A DNA stretch of 64,000 bases from JABDMH01 sp965223165 (GTDB lineage: Bacteria; Bacteroidota; Bacteroidia; Chitinophagales; Saprospiraceae), in NCBI GenBank assembly GCA_965223165.1, contig CBDCVQ010000003.1, forward strand, positions 186,001-250,000, in the 5' to 3' direction. A model generated the notes under the pieces. The model ran no database searches, was not told the origin of the DNA, and saw only the letters and a list, made by a program, of their open reading frames with translations. The translations under genes were made by a program, and so were the position numbers. Within the stretch, counting starts at the first letter, position 1. Every line of letters begins with the position of its first letter. This document shows positions 24,583 through 33,140 of this stretch, one piece after another.

Positions 24583-26994
24583 TTAAGAAAACCCATAATT
24601 TATTGGCTCCAGCTCATGCATTATCTGGTAGCATGATTCGAAGATGTCCTCCGCATTGGGCTTGGCGTAGTAGTCACCATCCGATCCGTACGGGGTGCGG
24701 TGGCTCTTGGCCGTGAGTGTGCGCGGCACGATTTCGCAATAGTCAAATCCCCCGTGCTCCTCGATCACCTGCTGCATCATGTATGCCGTGGCACCGCCGG
24801 GTACGTCTTCATCCACAAACAAGATGCGGTTGGTCTTCTGTAGTGACCTCAGAATAACTTTGTGTCGGTCAAAGGGGATCAGGGTCTGCACGTCAATCAG
24901 CTCGATGTCAATGCCTTGCTCGGCCAAGCGGTCGGCAGCAATGATCGACAATCGCACGCAAGCACCATAGGTCACCACGGTGAGGTCCGAGCCCTCCCGC
25001 AGCACCTCAGGGACGCCCAGTGGCACCGTGTAAGTACCTATGTTGGCTGGCAGGGTTTCTTTTTGTCGGTACCCATTGAGGCACTCGATCATCAAGGCCG
25101 GATCGGATGCCGTCAGCAGCGTCTGATACATGCCCGCCGCCTGCACCATATTGCGAGGCACCAAGACATGCATGCCGCGCAGACTGCTCAAGAGCATGCC
25201 CATCGGCGAGCCCGTATGCCAGATGCCCTCCAGTCTATGTCCCCTGGTGCGGATGATGGCCGGCGCCTTTTGCATGCCACGCGTACGGTAGCTGAGGCTG
25301 GCCAAGTCGTCCACCAAGGGGGCCATGGCATAGATCAGATAGTCCAGGTATTGGATCTCGGCAATGGGACGAAGGCCCCGCATCGCCATGCCAATGGCCT
25401 GACCTACAATGGTCCACTCTCGTATGCCTGCGTCAAACACTCGCTCCTTGCCAAATTCGGCCTGCATACCCATCATGCCCTGATTGACGTCTCCCAGGTG
25501 TCCCACGTCCTCACCAAAGGCAAATAAGCGCTCATTGTCCTTAAAGGCCTGTTTGAAGTATCGGTTGAGCACCTCATATCCATTGAGGGTAGGTGCATCA
25601 TCCTCATAGGTGGGAGCAATCACTGGCACCTCCAGCGCCGAGCCAGGCCCCTCCGTATACAGATGGGTACCATAGAGCTCGTCCATGGACTGCTCCAGCT
25701 CGATGATCCAGTTTCGCAACGACTGATTATGGATGAGTTGCTCCACTCCAATGTGGAATTTAGCCTGCCGGGCAAAGGCCAGCAGATCGGCACGGATCGG
25801 ATGTATGAGTTTCTTGACTTTCTCGGTGATCTCCTGGCAGACGGCATCGCCCTGGTACCCCTGCAGGATCTGGACCAGCTCCGTCTGATAAGATCTGCCT
25901 TGGTGGGCATAGCGCTGCCAGGCGTTGTTCTTGCAAGATCGGGCGTATTCTCGGGCTTGGTTTCGTATATCTGCAAGGACTTCCGCTTGCTCAATGCCGG
26001 CGAAAATGATCCACCGCGTAAAAGCCTCTATGCAGTCCATGTCCTTCTCCCACTGAATCCGCTCCTTGGGCTTATATCGCTCATGCGATCCCGAGGTAGA
26101 ATGCCCTAGCGGTTGCGTGGCCTCCTTTACATGAAAAAGGGCGGGCACATGGCTCTTTCGCATCTTGTTGATGCCCCGGATAAACATGTCACATAGGCTG
26201 GGATAATCCCAGGCCTTTGCCGTATAGATCCGCATCCCCTGCCCGTTCTCATCTCGGAGAAAGCCGGACAAGGCCTCGGAAATACTTCCCTTGACCGTCT
26301 GATATTTCGTGGGCACAGAGATGGCATACCCGTCGTCCCATACACAGAAGGCAATGGGCACCTGCATGACGGTCGCCGCGTTGACACTCTCCCAGAAGGA
26401 CCCCTCACTCGTGCTGCCATCTCCAATACTACAGATCACCACTTCGTCCCCGGCTCTCGACAGGTCCGTGTTGCGCAGCTCAGTGCAGTGTCGATATTTG
26501 CGCGACGCCAAAGCCAGCCCCATCGCTCTACCCATCTGCCCCGCCGTGCAAGAGACATCCGAAGAATTGTTAAACTGATCCGTATGGCGAGTCCAGCGGC
26601 CATCCGTATCCACCATCTCGCTGGCAAAATGTGACATCATCTGCCGCCCATGCGAAAAAGGATCGTTGAGAGCATCGGCATACAGCTGGGAGAAGTAGTC
26701 TTCTACGCTGGCCGCTCCAAGGGCAAACATCAACGTTTGATCGCGGTAATAACCGGAGCGATGATCCCCCTTGGCAATCGCTTTGGCTAGTGCCACCTGG
26801 GCGACTTCCTTCCCATCTCCAGTGATGCCAAATTTGGCCTTTCCGGTCAGCACTTCTTTACGAGCTAGGATGGATGCCTCTCGGCTGACACAGCACACAT
26901 AATAGTCATTCAGCACCTCCTTCTTGAAAGACTCTTCCCCCCTTGCAGCGGAATCACCAATCTCAAATAGTGGCCTGAATGTAGTTACCTCCAT
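24583..26994 (-). CDS. Fused alpha/beta 2-oxoacid dehydrogenase E1 (branched-chain type)
   Basis: Thiamine-diphosphate E1 component that decarboxylates a 2-oxoacid for transfer to lipoyl-E2. The 803 residues fuse both subunits. The alpha half (~1-400) has the ThDP motif GDGSTSEGSFWESVNAA and the following WDDGYAISVPT. The beta half (~470-803) starts with VLNRYFKQAFKDNERLFAFG, contains RTRGHRLEGIWH, and ends with the transketolase C-terminal domain (VTYGACVRLSIIAA). No E2 or E3 gene is adjacent. Substrate could be branched-chain 2-oxoacids or pyruvate; the fused form is commonly annotated as branched-chain or general 2-oxoacid E1 in Bacteroidota. Confidence 0.9.
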   Translation of the reverse strand: MEVTTFRPLFEIGDSAARGEESFKKEVLNDYYVCCVSREASILARKEVLTGKAKFGITGDGKEVAQVALAKAIAKGDHRSGYYRDQTLMFALGAASVEDYFSQLYADALNDPFSHGRQMMSHFASEMVDTDGRWTRHTDQFNNSSDVSCTAGQMGRAMGLALASRKYRHCTELRNTDLSRAGDEVVICSIGDGSTSEGSFWESVNAATVMQVPIAFCVWDDGYAISVPTKYQTVKGSISEALSGFLRDENGQGMRIYTAKAWDYPSLCDMFIRGINKMRKSHVPALFHVKEATQPLGHSTSGSHERYKPKERIQWEKDMDCIEAFTRWIIFAGIEQAEVLADIRNQAREYARSCKNNAWQRYAHQGRSYQTELVQILQGYQGDAVCQEITEKVKKLIHPIRADLLAFARQAKFHIGVEQLIHNQSLRNWIIELEQSMDELYGTHLYTEGPGSALEVPVIAPTYEDDAPTLNGYEVLNRYFKQAFKDNERLFAFGEDVGHLGDVNQGMMGMQAEFGKERVFDAGIREWTIVGQAIGMAMRGLRPIAEIQYLDYLIYAMAPLVDDLASLSYRTRGMQKAPAIIRTRGHRLEGIWHTGSPMGMLLSSLRGMHVLVPRNMVQAAGMYQTLLTASDPALMIECLNGYRQKETLPANIGTYTVPLGVPEVLREGSDLTVVTYGACVRLSIIAADRLAEQGIDIELIDVQTLIPFDRHKVILRSLQKTNRILFVDEDVPGGATAYMMQQVIEEHGGFDYCEIVPRTLTAKSHRTPYGSDGDYYAKPNAEDIFESCYQIMHELEPINYGFS

Positions 26995-27190
26995 GCGTTG
27001 ATTTTGTTTTACAAACTGCGGAGACCGAGTAGTGTGAAAGGGTCAGCTAAGATAGCATCTTCACCGGACTGGGAAAAATCTACCCTTAGTCACTGTACGT
27101 CCTTTATCCATGCAAATTTGATGCCTGGAGGAAACATAAATTGGCTCAGTTTTCGTTAATGCTATCATAAACCATCAGTCGGTGATGGGC

Positions 27191-27239
27191 TGACATGTGT
27201 CAGTGCGTTTTTTCTTTCGTCACATATGTGATACATTTG
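27191..27239 (+). promoter_or_regulatory. Divergent control region: two palindromes and a -7 element
   Basis: TGACA-TG-TGTCA (27191-27202) and the perfect palindrome TCACATATGTGA (27220-27231) lie between the divergent E1 and DUF1573 genes. The second abuts TACATTTG (27232-27239), a good TAnnTTTG -7 element 24 nt before the DUF1573 start codon. The palindromes resemble Crp/Fnr-family operators in having TGTGA/TCACA-like arms, though the spacing is shorter. A bound regulator would touch the promoter directly. No clear -33 was found. Confidence 0.5.
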
Positions 27240-27263
27240 TAAGTAGATATAAACTAAATCAAC

Positions 27264-27746
27264 ATGAAAAAGTTAGTCCACACCCTGCTGCTAGTTGCCT
27301 TAGCTAGTTGTGTTGCGTTTGCTCAGACCGAGGCCAAGAAGGCAAGTAAGAAAGAGATGAAGAAGGAAATGGAGCAAGTCGAGCAGATCAGCGGGCCTCA
27401 AATGACTTTCGAGACCAAAGTGATCGACTATGGTGAGGTAGAAAAGGGATCCGATCCCCTGCGAAAGTTTGTCTTCGTCAATAATGGTACCGAGCCATTG
27501 GTGATCAAAACGGCTAAAGGAAGTTGCGGCTGTACCGTACCTGACTATCCCAAGGAGCCGATCTTGCCTGGCGAAGAAGGTGTGATCGATGTGCGATATG
27601 ACACCAACCGAGTGGGCCAATTTTCAAAGAGCGTGTCCCTCACGACCAACATCAATGATGAGAAGATTCTCCTGACAATCAAAGGAAAAGTGAATCCTGT
27701 CCAGGTAGAAGAGAGCGTGCCCGAAAAGGAGGGCAGCATTTTCTAA
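27264..27746 (+). CDS. Secreted DUF1573 protein
   Basis: A 160-residue protein with an N-terminal signal peptide (LLLVALASCVAFAQ, cleavage after about residue 21). A lysine-rich linker follows, then a DUF1573 immunoglobulin-like domain from about 48 to 150 with the hallmark FVNNGTEPLVIKTAKGSCGC and Y.TNRVGQFSKSV. Function of this abundant Bacteroidota periplasmic or surface domain is unknown. It is a single gene with its own -7 element and a downstream terminator. Confidence 0.88.
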   Translation: MKKLVHTLLLVALASCVAFAQTEAKKASKKEMKKEMEQVEQISGPQMTFETKVIDYGEVEKGSDPLRKFVFVNNGTEPLVIKTAKGSCGCTVPDYPKEPILPGEEGVIDVRYDTNRVGQFSKSVSLTTNINDEKILLTIKGKVNPVQVEESVPEKEGSIF

Positions 27747-27777
27747 GTGAGGAGATCATAGGTTAAAAGATTATTAG

Positions 27778-27809
27778 GCCCCGGACGAATGCATTTCGTT
27801 CGGGGCTTT
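27778..27809 (+). terminator. Intrinsic terminator after the DUF1573 gene
   Basis: A 12-bp stem (GCCCCG-G-ACGAA with TTCGT-T-CGGGGC, one G-T pair, loop TGCAT, 27778-27806) is followed by TTTC. It lies 31 nt after the stop codon. Confidence 0.75.
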
Positions 27810-27838
27810 CTCATGGGTGCCAATTGCAGACAATAATT

Positions 27839-27846
27839 TACTTTTG
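27839..27846 (+). promoter_or_regulatory. Possible -7 element (TACTTTTG) of yaaA
   Basis: TACTTTTG followed by C fits the Bacteroidota -7 consensus and sits 18 nt before the yaaA ATG, just downstream of a terminator. The resulting 5' leader would be only about 10 nt. The -33 element is not evident. Confidence 0.45.
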
Positions 27847-27864
27847 CTGCTTAAATCACTAGCC

Positions 27865-28626
27865 ATGATCGTATTGCTATCTCCCGCTAAATCACTGGAC
27901 TACGAGACGCCCGTCGCCGCTCCGAGGACCCAACTACGCCTGAAAAAGGATACCCTTGAGCTGAGCCAGGTGATGAAGTCCAAATCACCCAAGGACCTGA
28001 AGGCGCTCATGTCCATCAGCGATAAGCTGGCCGATCTGAATGCCGCCCGCTACGAGGCTTTCTCCTCGTCTTATACGGCCAAAAATTCCAAGCAGGCGAT
28101 GTATGCCTTCACCGGAGATGTCTATGTCGGGCTGGATGCCCAATCCTTTACGCCCAAGCAAGTCGAATTTGCCCAAGTGCACATTCGCATCCTTTCCGGC
28201 CTCTATGGTCTAGTGCGACCGCTCGACGTGATTCAACCTTACCGCCTGGAGATGGGTACCAAGCTGCGGACCGACAGAGGCAAGAACCTGTACGATTTTT
28301 GGGGCGACACCATCACCAAATCGATCAACAAAGATCTGCGAGCTTCGGGTGGGACTGCGATCGTCAATCTGGCCTCCAAGGAATACTTCCAATCGGTAAA
28401 CACGCGTCTGCTGGAGGGTGAGCTCTACGACATTCACTTTCGCGAGTGGAGAGGCGATCAGTTGAAGTTCATCTCATTCAGCGCCAAGAAGGCACGTGGC
28501 TACCTGGCCCAATACATCGTGAAGAAGCGGATCAAGCAAGTCGACAAGATCAAGGGCTTTGACATGGAAGGCTATGCCTTCGATCCGGCGCTCAGCGAAG
28601 ACCGCACCTGGTTCTTCACGCGTTGA
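27865..28626 (+). CDS. yaaA: Peroxide stress protein YaaA family
   Basis: Cytoplasmic DUF328/UPF0246 protein; in E. coli YaaA lowers intracellular free iron during peroxide stress. With the start at MIVLLSPAKSLDYETP it has 253 residues, close to the usual length. Characteristic blocks include the N-terminal LLSPAKSLD, the central AMYAFTGDVYVGLDA, and LSGLYGLVRPLDVIQPYRLEMG. An upstream in-frame start would add 16 unlikely residues. Downstream genes (from 28645) are sugar enzymes, 18 nt away, so co-transcription is possible without an obvious functional link. Confidence 0.92.
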   Translation: MIVLLSPAKSLDYETPVAAPRTQLRLKKDTLELSQVMKSKSPKDLKALMSISDKLADLNAARYEAFSSSYTAKNSKQAMYAFTGDVYVGLDAQSFTPKQVEFAQVHIRILSGLYGLVRPLDVIQPYRLEMGTKLRTDRGKNLYDFWGDTITKSINKDLRASGGTAIVNLASKEYFQSVNTRLLEGELYDIHFREWRGDQLKFISFSAKKARGYLAQYIVKKRIKQVDKIKGFDMEGYAFDPALSEDRTWFFTR

Positions 28627-28644
28627 CACCTTGCTCGATTAAGT

Positions 28645-29316
28645 ATGAAGTTCACTGCCTGCATTTTTGACCTTGATGGCGTGATCGTCGACACGGCCAA
28701 ATACCACTACCAGGCTTGGCGGAGACTGGCCCAAGGATTCAACTACGATCTGGACGAACGTGTCAACGAATCCCTGAAGGGTGTCAGTCGTTTGGACTCC
28801 CTGAATACCATACTGGACCTGGCCGGCGTCTCAAGATCAGCAGAAGAGAAAGAAAAACTCTGTGCCTTGAAGAATGGCTGGTATCTCTCCTACATCGATG
28901 AGATGGAGGACGATGAAGTACTGCCCGGGGTCATCGATTTTCTCCACGCACTGCGAGATCGCGGCATCAAGATCGGCCTGGGCTCGGCAAGCAAAAACGC
29001 CGGCCGAATCTTGCGCCAATTGGGATTGTCAGACTATTTTGATGCCATCGTGGATGGCAATGCCGTCATCCAGGGCAAGCCGCATCCCGAGGTGTTTTTG
29101 CGAGGCGCAACGGCACTGTCTACTCCGCCCGAGAAGTGCCTCGTTTTTGAGGACGCCCCCAAAGGCATCACGGCAGCCCTCCGAGCTGGGTGTGTAGCAG
29201 TCGGCATCGGTCGGGCTGAGGTCCTGGCCGAGGCAGATCTGGTGTTGCCGGGGTTTGACGGCTTGACTGTGGACAAACTGCTCCAAATGCTCGCACACAA
29301 ACCGGTGCGGCCATGA
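28645..29316 (+). CDS. pgmB: Beta-phosphoglucomutase
   Basis: HAD-superfamily mutase converting beta-glucose-1-phosphate, the product of inverting maltose phosphorylase, to glucose-6-phosphate. The 223 residues have the HAD motif I FDLDGVIVDTA (nucleophile D9, acid/base D11), the cap-domain substrate motif LKGVSRLDSL, motif II GLGSASKN, and motif IV FEDAPKGITAA. The stop overlaps the GH65 gene start by 4 nt, which couples the two steps of maltose breakdown. Confidence 0.94.
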   Translation: MKFTACIFDLDGVIVDTAKYHYQAWRRLAQGFNYDLDERVNESLKGVSRLDSLNTILDLAGVSRSAEEKEKLCALKNGWYLSYIDEMEDDEVLPGVIDFLHALRDRGIKIGLGSASKNAGRILRQLGLSDYFDAIVDGNAVIQGKPHPEVFLRGATALSTPPEKCLVFEDAPKGITAALRAGCVAVGIGRAEVLAEADLVLPGFDGLTVDKLLQMLAHKPVRP

Positions 29317-31619
29317 AGTCCTACATCAAGCACGACCCATGGAAGATCATCGAAGAGGAGCTGATTGACAAGTACCAAAAGATCAGCGAAAGTCTCTGCA
29401 GCCTCGGCAATGGCCGCATTGGACAACGAGCCAACTTTGAAGAAGACTACAGTGGTCCTAGTCTGCAAGGATCTTACATCGCGGGGATCTACTACCCAGA
29501 TAAGACGCGTGTGGGATGGTGGAAAAACGGCTACCCCGAGTACTTTGCAAAGGTGCTGAACGCGCCGAGTTGGATCCGGCTCCGCATACGACTAAACGGG
29601 CAACTGTTGGATCTCCATACCTGTCAAGTCATGGCGTTCCGACGGGTGCTGGACATGCAGCAAGGCCTCCTCCAACGCTCTGCCCAAGTCGAGATGCCAG
29701 ATGGATCGCGCTGGGAGATTCATGCGCAGCGGCTGTGCCACTATCAACATCGAGATTTGGGTCTCTTACGCTATGAGATCACCCTCCTGGAGGGCCCAGG
29801 CCAGGTGGACCTGCACTCGCTCCTCGACGGCGATATCTGCAACGAAGATGCTAACTACGATGAACAATTCTGGCATCAGTACCTCACCCAAGAGAAGCCG
29901 CGGGTGCAGCAGTTAAGATCTGTCACCAAAAAGACGGCTTTTGAGGTGGTATGTAGCCAACACAATAAGCTGTTTATCAGCGACAAGGAACAACCTACCG
30001 GAACGAAAGCATTAGGCCAAAAGGCCGTAGCAGAATGCTGGGAGGTGGAGATGAATCCGGGAGATGTGCTTCGGCTCGACAAATATGTCACGATCCACAG
30101 CTCTTTCTATCATCCGCCCGAGCAGCTTTGGGAGCTGGGCGAGACAGCGGTTGCTGCTTTTGCCGACATGGGCTTTGATCAACTGCTAAGTCAACATCAG
30201 AAAGCCTGGCAGGACAAGTGGGCAGAAAGTGACATCGTCATCGAAGGAGACCTGGCGGCGCAGCAAGGTATCCGATTCAACATCTTTCAACTGAATCAGA
30301 CGTACACGGGCGACGACCCACGATTGAATATCGGACCAAAGGGATTCACAGGTGAAAAATATGGGGGCAGCACCTACTGGGACACCGAGGCCTATTGCCT
30401 GCCATTCTATCTGTCGACCGCTCCCCTGGAGGTAGCCCGAAATCTCGTACTGTATCGCTATAAGCATTTGCCCAAGGCTATCGAAAATGCGCAACTCCTC
30501 GGATTTGGCGATGGCGCGGCCCTCTACCCGATGGTGACCATGACCGGCGAGGAGTGCCACAACGAGTGGGAGATCACCTTTGAGGAGATCCATCGCAACG
30601 GGGCCATCGCCTATGCCATCTATGACTATGTGCAGCACTCGGGTGATCATGACTACCTAGGCGAGTATGGGGTGGAGGTGTTGATCGGCATCGCCCGGTT
30701 CTGGGCGCAGCGGGTCCACTGGAGCCGACCCAAAGGGCAATATGTGATGCATGGCGTAACGGGCCCCAACGAATACGAGAACAACATCAATAACAATTGG
30801 TACACCAACTACATCGCAAGATGGTGCCTGCAGTTTGCCTATGAGCAGATGGGTGTGCTCAAGGCAACCAAACCGGATAGACACAACAAGGTCGTCTCTG
30901 CGACCCAACTCTCCGATGGTGAGCTGGACAACTGGTGGCAGATTGCAGACCAACTATATCTGCCTGCAGACCCGGAGCGTGGGATCTTCCTGCAACAGGA
31001 GGGTTTCCTGGAAAAGGAGATTAAACCTGCTGATTCTCTGCCGGTTGCGGTCCGGCCTCTCAATCAACACTGGAGCTGGGATCGCATCCTCCGCTCTTGC
31101 TATATCAAGCAGGCCGACGTGCTCCAGGGCATCTATCTGTTTGAGGAGGACTTTGACATCGAAACCATCCGCCGGAACTTCTCTTTTTATGAGCCACTCA
31201 CCGTCCATGAGTCGTCTCTCTCACCCTGTGTGCATGCCATCCTGGCCACTGTGATCGGGGACCACGAAAAGGCCTATGAGATGTACCTGCGCACGGCACG
31301 TCTCGACCTGGATGACTACAACAACGATACGGAGGACGGCTGCCATATCACGAGTATGGCCGGCACTTGGATGGCCGTCGTCAAAGGCTTTGCGGGCCTT
31401 CGCGTCAGAGACGGTGTCCTATCCCTCCGACCCCACTGTCCGGAGCAGTGGGATGCCTACCGCTTCCGAATCAAGTATCGTGGGCGGGATTTAGAGATCG
31501 ACGTGCAGCGAGACAAATTGACGATTCGGATATCGGGTGAACCAATGTCCTGCCTCCTGTATGACGAGCCGCATCCATTGAGATCGGGGGAGCCGCTGAC
31601 CCTGCCAATCGTGCGCTAA
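29313..31619 (+). CDS. mapA: GH65 maltose phosphorylase-type enzyme
   Basis: Inverting disaccharide phosphorylase expected to convert maltose plus phosphate to beta-glucose-1-phosphate and glucose. The 768 residues contain the N-terminal beta-sandwich, the (alpha/alpha)6 barrel, and the general-acid glutamate in HGVTGPNEYENN (E487, the same number as in Lactobacillus brevis maltose phosphorylase). GSTYWDTEAYCLPFYL and the C-terminal phosphate-site region DCHITSM-type (residues TEDGCHITSMAG) are also present. No signal peptide is seen, so it is cytoplasmic. Trehalose or kojibiose phosphorylase is possible in this family; the adjacent amylase favours maltose. Confidence 0.9.
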   Translation: MKSYIKHDPWKIIEEELIDKYQKISESLCSLGNGRIGQRANFEEDYSGPSLQGSYIAGIYYPDKTRVGWWKNGYPEYFAKVLNAPSWIRLRIRLNGQLLDLHTCQVMAFRRVLDMQQGLLQRSAQVEMPDGSRWEIHAQRLCHYQHRDLGLLRYEITLLEGPGQVDLHSLLDGDICNEDANYDEQFWHQYLTQEKPRVQQLRSVTKKTAFEVVCSQHNKLFISDKEQPTGTKALGQKAVAECWEVEMNPGDVLRLDKYVTIHSSFYHPPEQLWELGETAVAAFADMGFDQLLSQHQKAWQDKWAESDIVIEGDLAAQQGIRFNIFQLNQTYTGDDPRLNIGPKGFTGEKYGGSTYWDTEAYCLPFYLSTAPLEVARNLVLYRYKHLPKAIENAQLLGFGDGAALYPMVTMTGEECHNEWEITFEEIHRNGAIAYAIYDYVQHSGDHDYLGEYGVEVLIGIARFWAQRVHWSRPKGQYVMHGVTGPNEYENNINNNWYTNYIARWCLQFAYEQMGVLKATKPDRHNKVVSATQLSDGELDNWWQIADQLYLPADPERGIFLQQEGFLEKEIKPADSLPVAVRPLNQHWSWDRILRSCYIKQADVLQGIYLFEEDFDIETIRRNFSFYEPLTVHESSLSPCVHAILATVIGDHEKAYEMYLRTARLDLDDYNNDTEDGCHITSMAGTWMAVVKGFAGLRVRDGVLSLRPHCPEQWDAYRFRIKYRGRDLEIDVQRDKLTIRISGEPMSCLLYDEPHPLRSGEPLTLPIVR

Positions 31620-31636
31620 TGCCTACCTTTGACCAC

Positions 31637-33040
31637 ATGAAATTTGTCCCTTCCCTCCTACTGGTTTGTGTCTTCCTCTTCAGCTGCGGACCCGATGTCC
31701 CTTCGACATCCGAGGCACCGCCGGAGACGAAGGTGTTTCAGGTCAAGAAGATGCGATATCCGGCATGGACGCGCAATGCCATTCTATACGAGGTAAACAT
31801 CCGGCAGTTTACCAAGGAAGGTACCTTTAAGGCCTTTGAGGAGCACCTCCCTCGTCTAAAGAAGATGGGCGTCAATGTGATCTGGCTGATGCCCATCTAT
31901 CCGATTGGGATCACCAAGCGCAAAGGGTCATTGGGGAGCTATTATTCTATTGCAGACTTCACGAAGGTCAATCCCGAATTTGGCACCTTTGAAGATTTTC
32001 GATCGCTGGTCTCCAAGATTCACCAGATGCGCATGAATGTCATCCTGGATTGGGTGGCCAATCATACCGCCTGGGATCACTCCTGGACACAATCAAATCC
32101 CGATTGGTACACCCGAGCGGGGGACACGATCACCCAGCCGCTCAATGACGATGGTACACCCACCGGATGGTCGGATGTGGCTGATCTCAATTATGCCTCC
32201 GAGCCCATGCGACATACGATGATTGAGTCCATGAAGTTTTGGCTGCGAGCTGCGGATGTGGATGGCTTTCGATGTGATATGGCAGGCATGGTACCCGATG
32301 ACTTTTGGGATCAGGCGAGGGACGAGCTGGAAAAGGTGAAACCCGTCTTCATGTTGGCAGAGTCAGAGGGCGTGGTCAATCACTTTGAGACCTGCTTTCA
32401 GGCCAACTACCATTGGAAGATGCATCATCTGCTCAATGCGATCGCCAAGGGCGAGGCTGCAGCGCCAGGTATTGACGAACTGCTTCAAGCGGATCGCGCC
32501 ACGCATCCGGCGGGATACTACCGGGCCATTTTCACCTCCAACCACGATGAGAACTCCTGGGCAGGAAGTGCGGTCGAGCGCCTGGGCCCGGCCAACGAGG
32601 CACTGACGACACTGGCTTTCACCTTTGAGGGCATCCCCATCATGTACAACGGCCAGGAGGCAGGCCTGGACAAGCGCCTCGCCTTCTTTGATAAAGATGA
32701 GATCGAATGGGGGGACTATGAACTAGAGGGGTTCTTCACCCGCTTACTCCAACTGAAGTCGCACAACAAGGCCCTCTGGAACGGAGCCGCGGGCGGGCCG
32801 GTAGTCAAAATCATCGACTCGGAGCATATCTATGCCTTTGCTCGGGAAAAGGATGGTAACTCGGTGATCACCTTGGTCAACTGTTCGGATCAGGAAGCCA
32901 CGGGCACGCTGACGGCAGATGTGCGCCGGATGAACGACCTGTTTACCGGCAAGGAGTATAGCTTTGCTTCGGGGGACCAGGTGACGCTACAACCCTGGCA
33001 ATATCTGGTTTTGGCCAATCCATCCATTCTGATCGAGTAG
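31637..33040 (+). CDS. GH13 alpha-amylase lipoprotein
   Basis: Alpha-glucan hydrolase of about 467 residues. The start chosen (MKFVPSLLLVCVFLFSCG) gives a lipoprotein signal with Cys in LFSC; a start 18 nt earlier overlaps the GH65 stop. GH13 motifs are in order: ILDWVANHTAWDH, GFRCDMAG (nucleophile Asp), MLAESEG (acid Glu), and TSNHDENSW (third Asp). A short C-terminal beta domain follows. The protein should sit in the periplasm or outer membrane and feed maltose-type products to the phosphorylase and mutase upstream. No SusC/SusD pair is adjacent. Confidence 0.92.
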   Translation: MKFVPSLLLVCVFLFSCGPDVPSTSEAPPETKVFQVKKMRYPAWTRNAILYEVNIRQFTKEGTFKAFEEHLPRLKKMGVNVIWLMPIYPIGITKRKGSLGSYYSIADFTKVNPEFGTFEDFRSLVSKIHQMRMNVILDWVANHTAWDHSWTQSNPDWYTRAGDTITQPLNDDGTPTGWSDVADLNYASEPMRHTMIESMKFWLRAADVDGFRCDMAGMVPDDFWDQARDELEKVKPVFMLAESEGVVNHFETCFQANYHWKMHHLLNAIAKGEAAAPGIDELLQADRATHPAGYYRAIFTSNHDENSWAGSAVERLGPANEALTTLAFTFEGIPIMYNGQEAGLDKRLAFFDKDEIEWGDYELEGFFTRLLQLKSHNKALWNGAAGGPVVKIIDSEHIYAFAREKDGNSVITLVNCSDQEATGTLTADVRRMNDLFTGKEYSFASGDQVTLQPWQYLVLANPSILIE

Positions 33041-33140
33041 GCATTGCTCCATCTTGTACAATGAACTCGGAGCAGTTCTCATCATCGACACAAGCGCCAG
33101 CCACTTTCGAGAGATTGGTTAGATTTATGCAAAACTCGGC

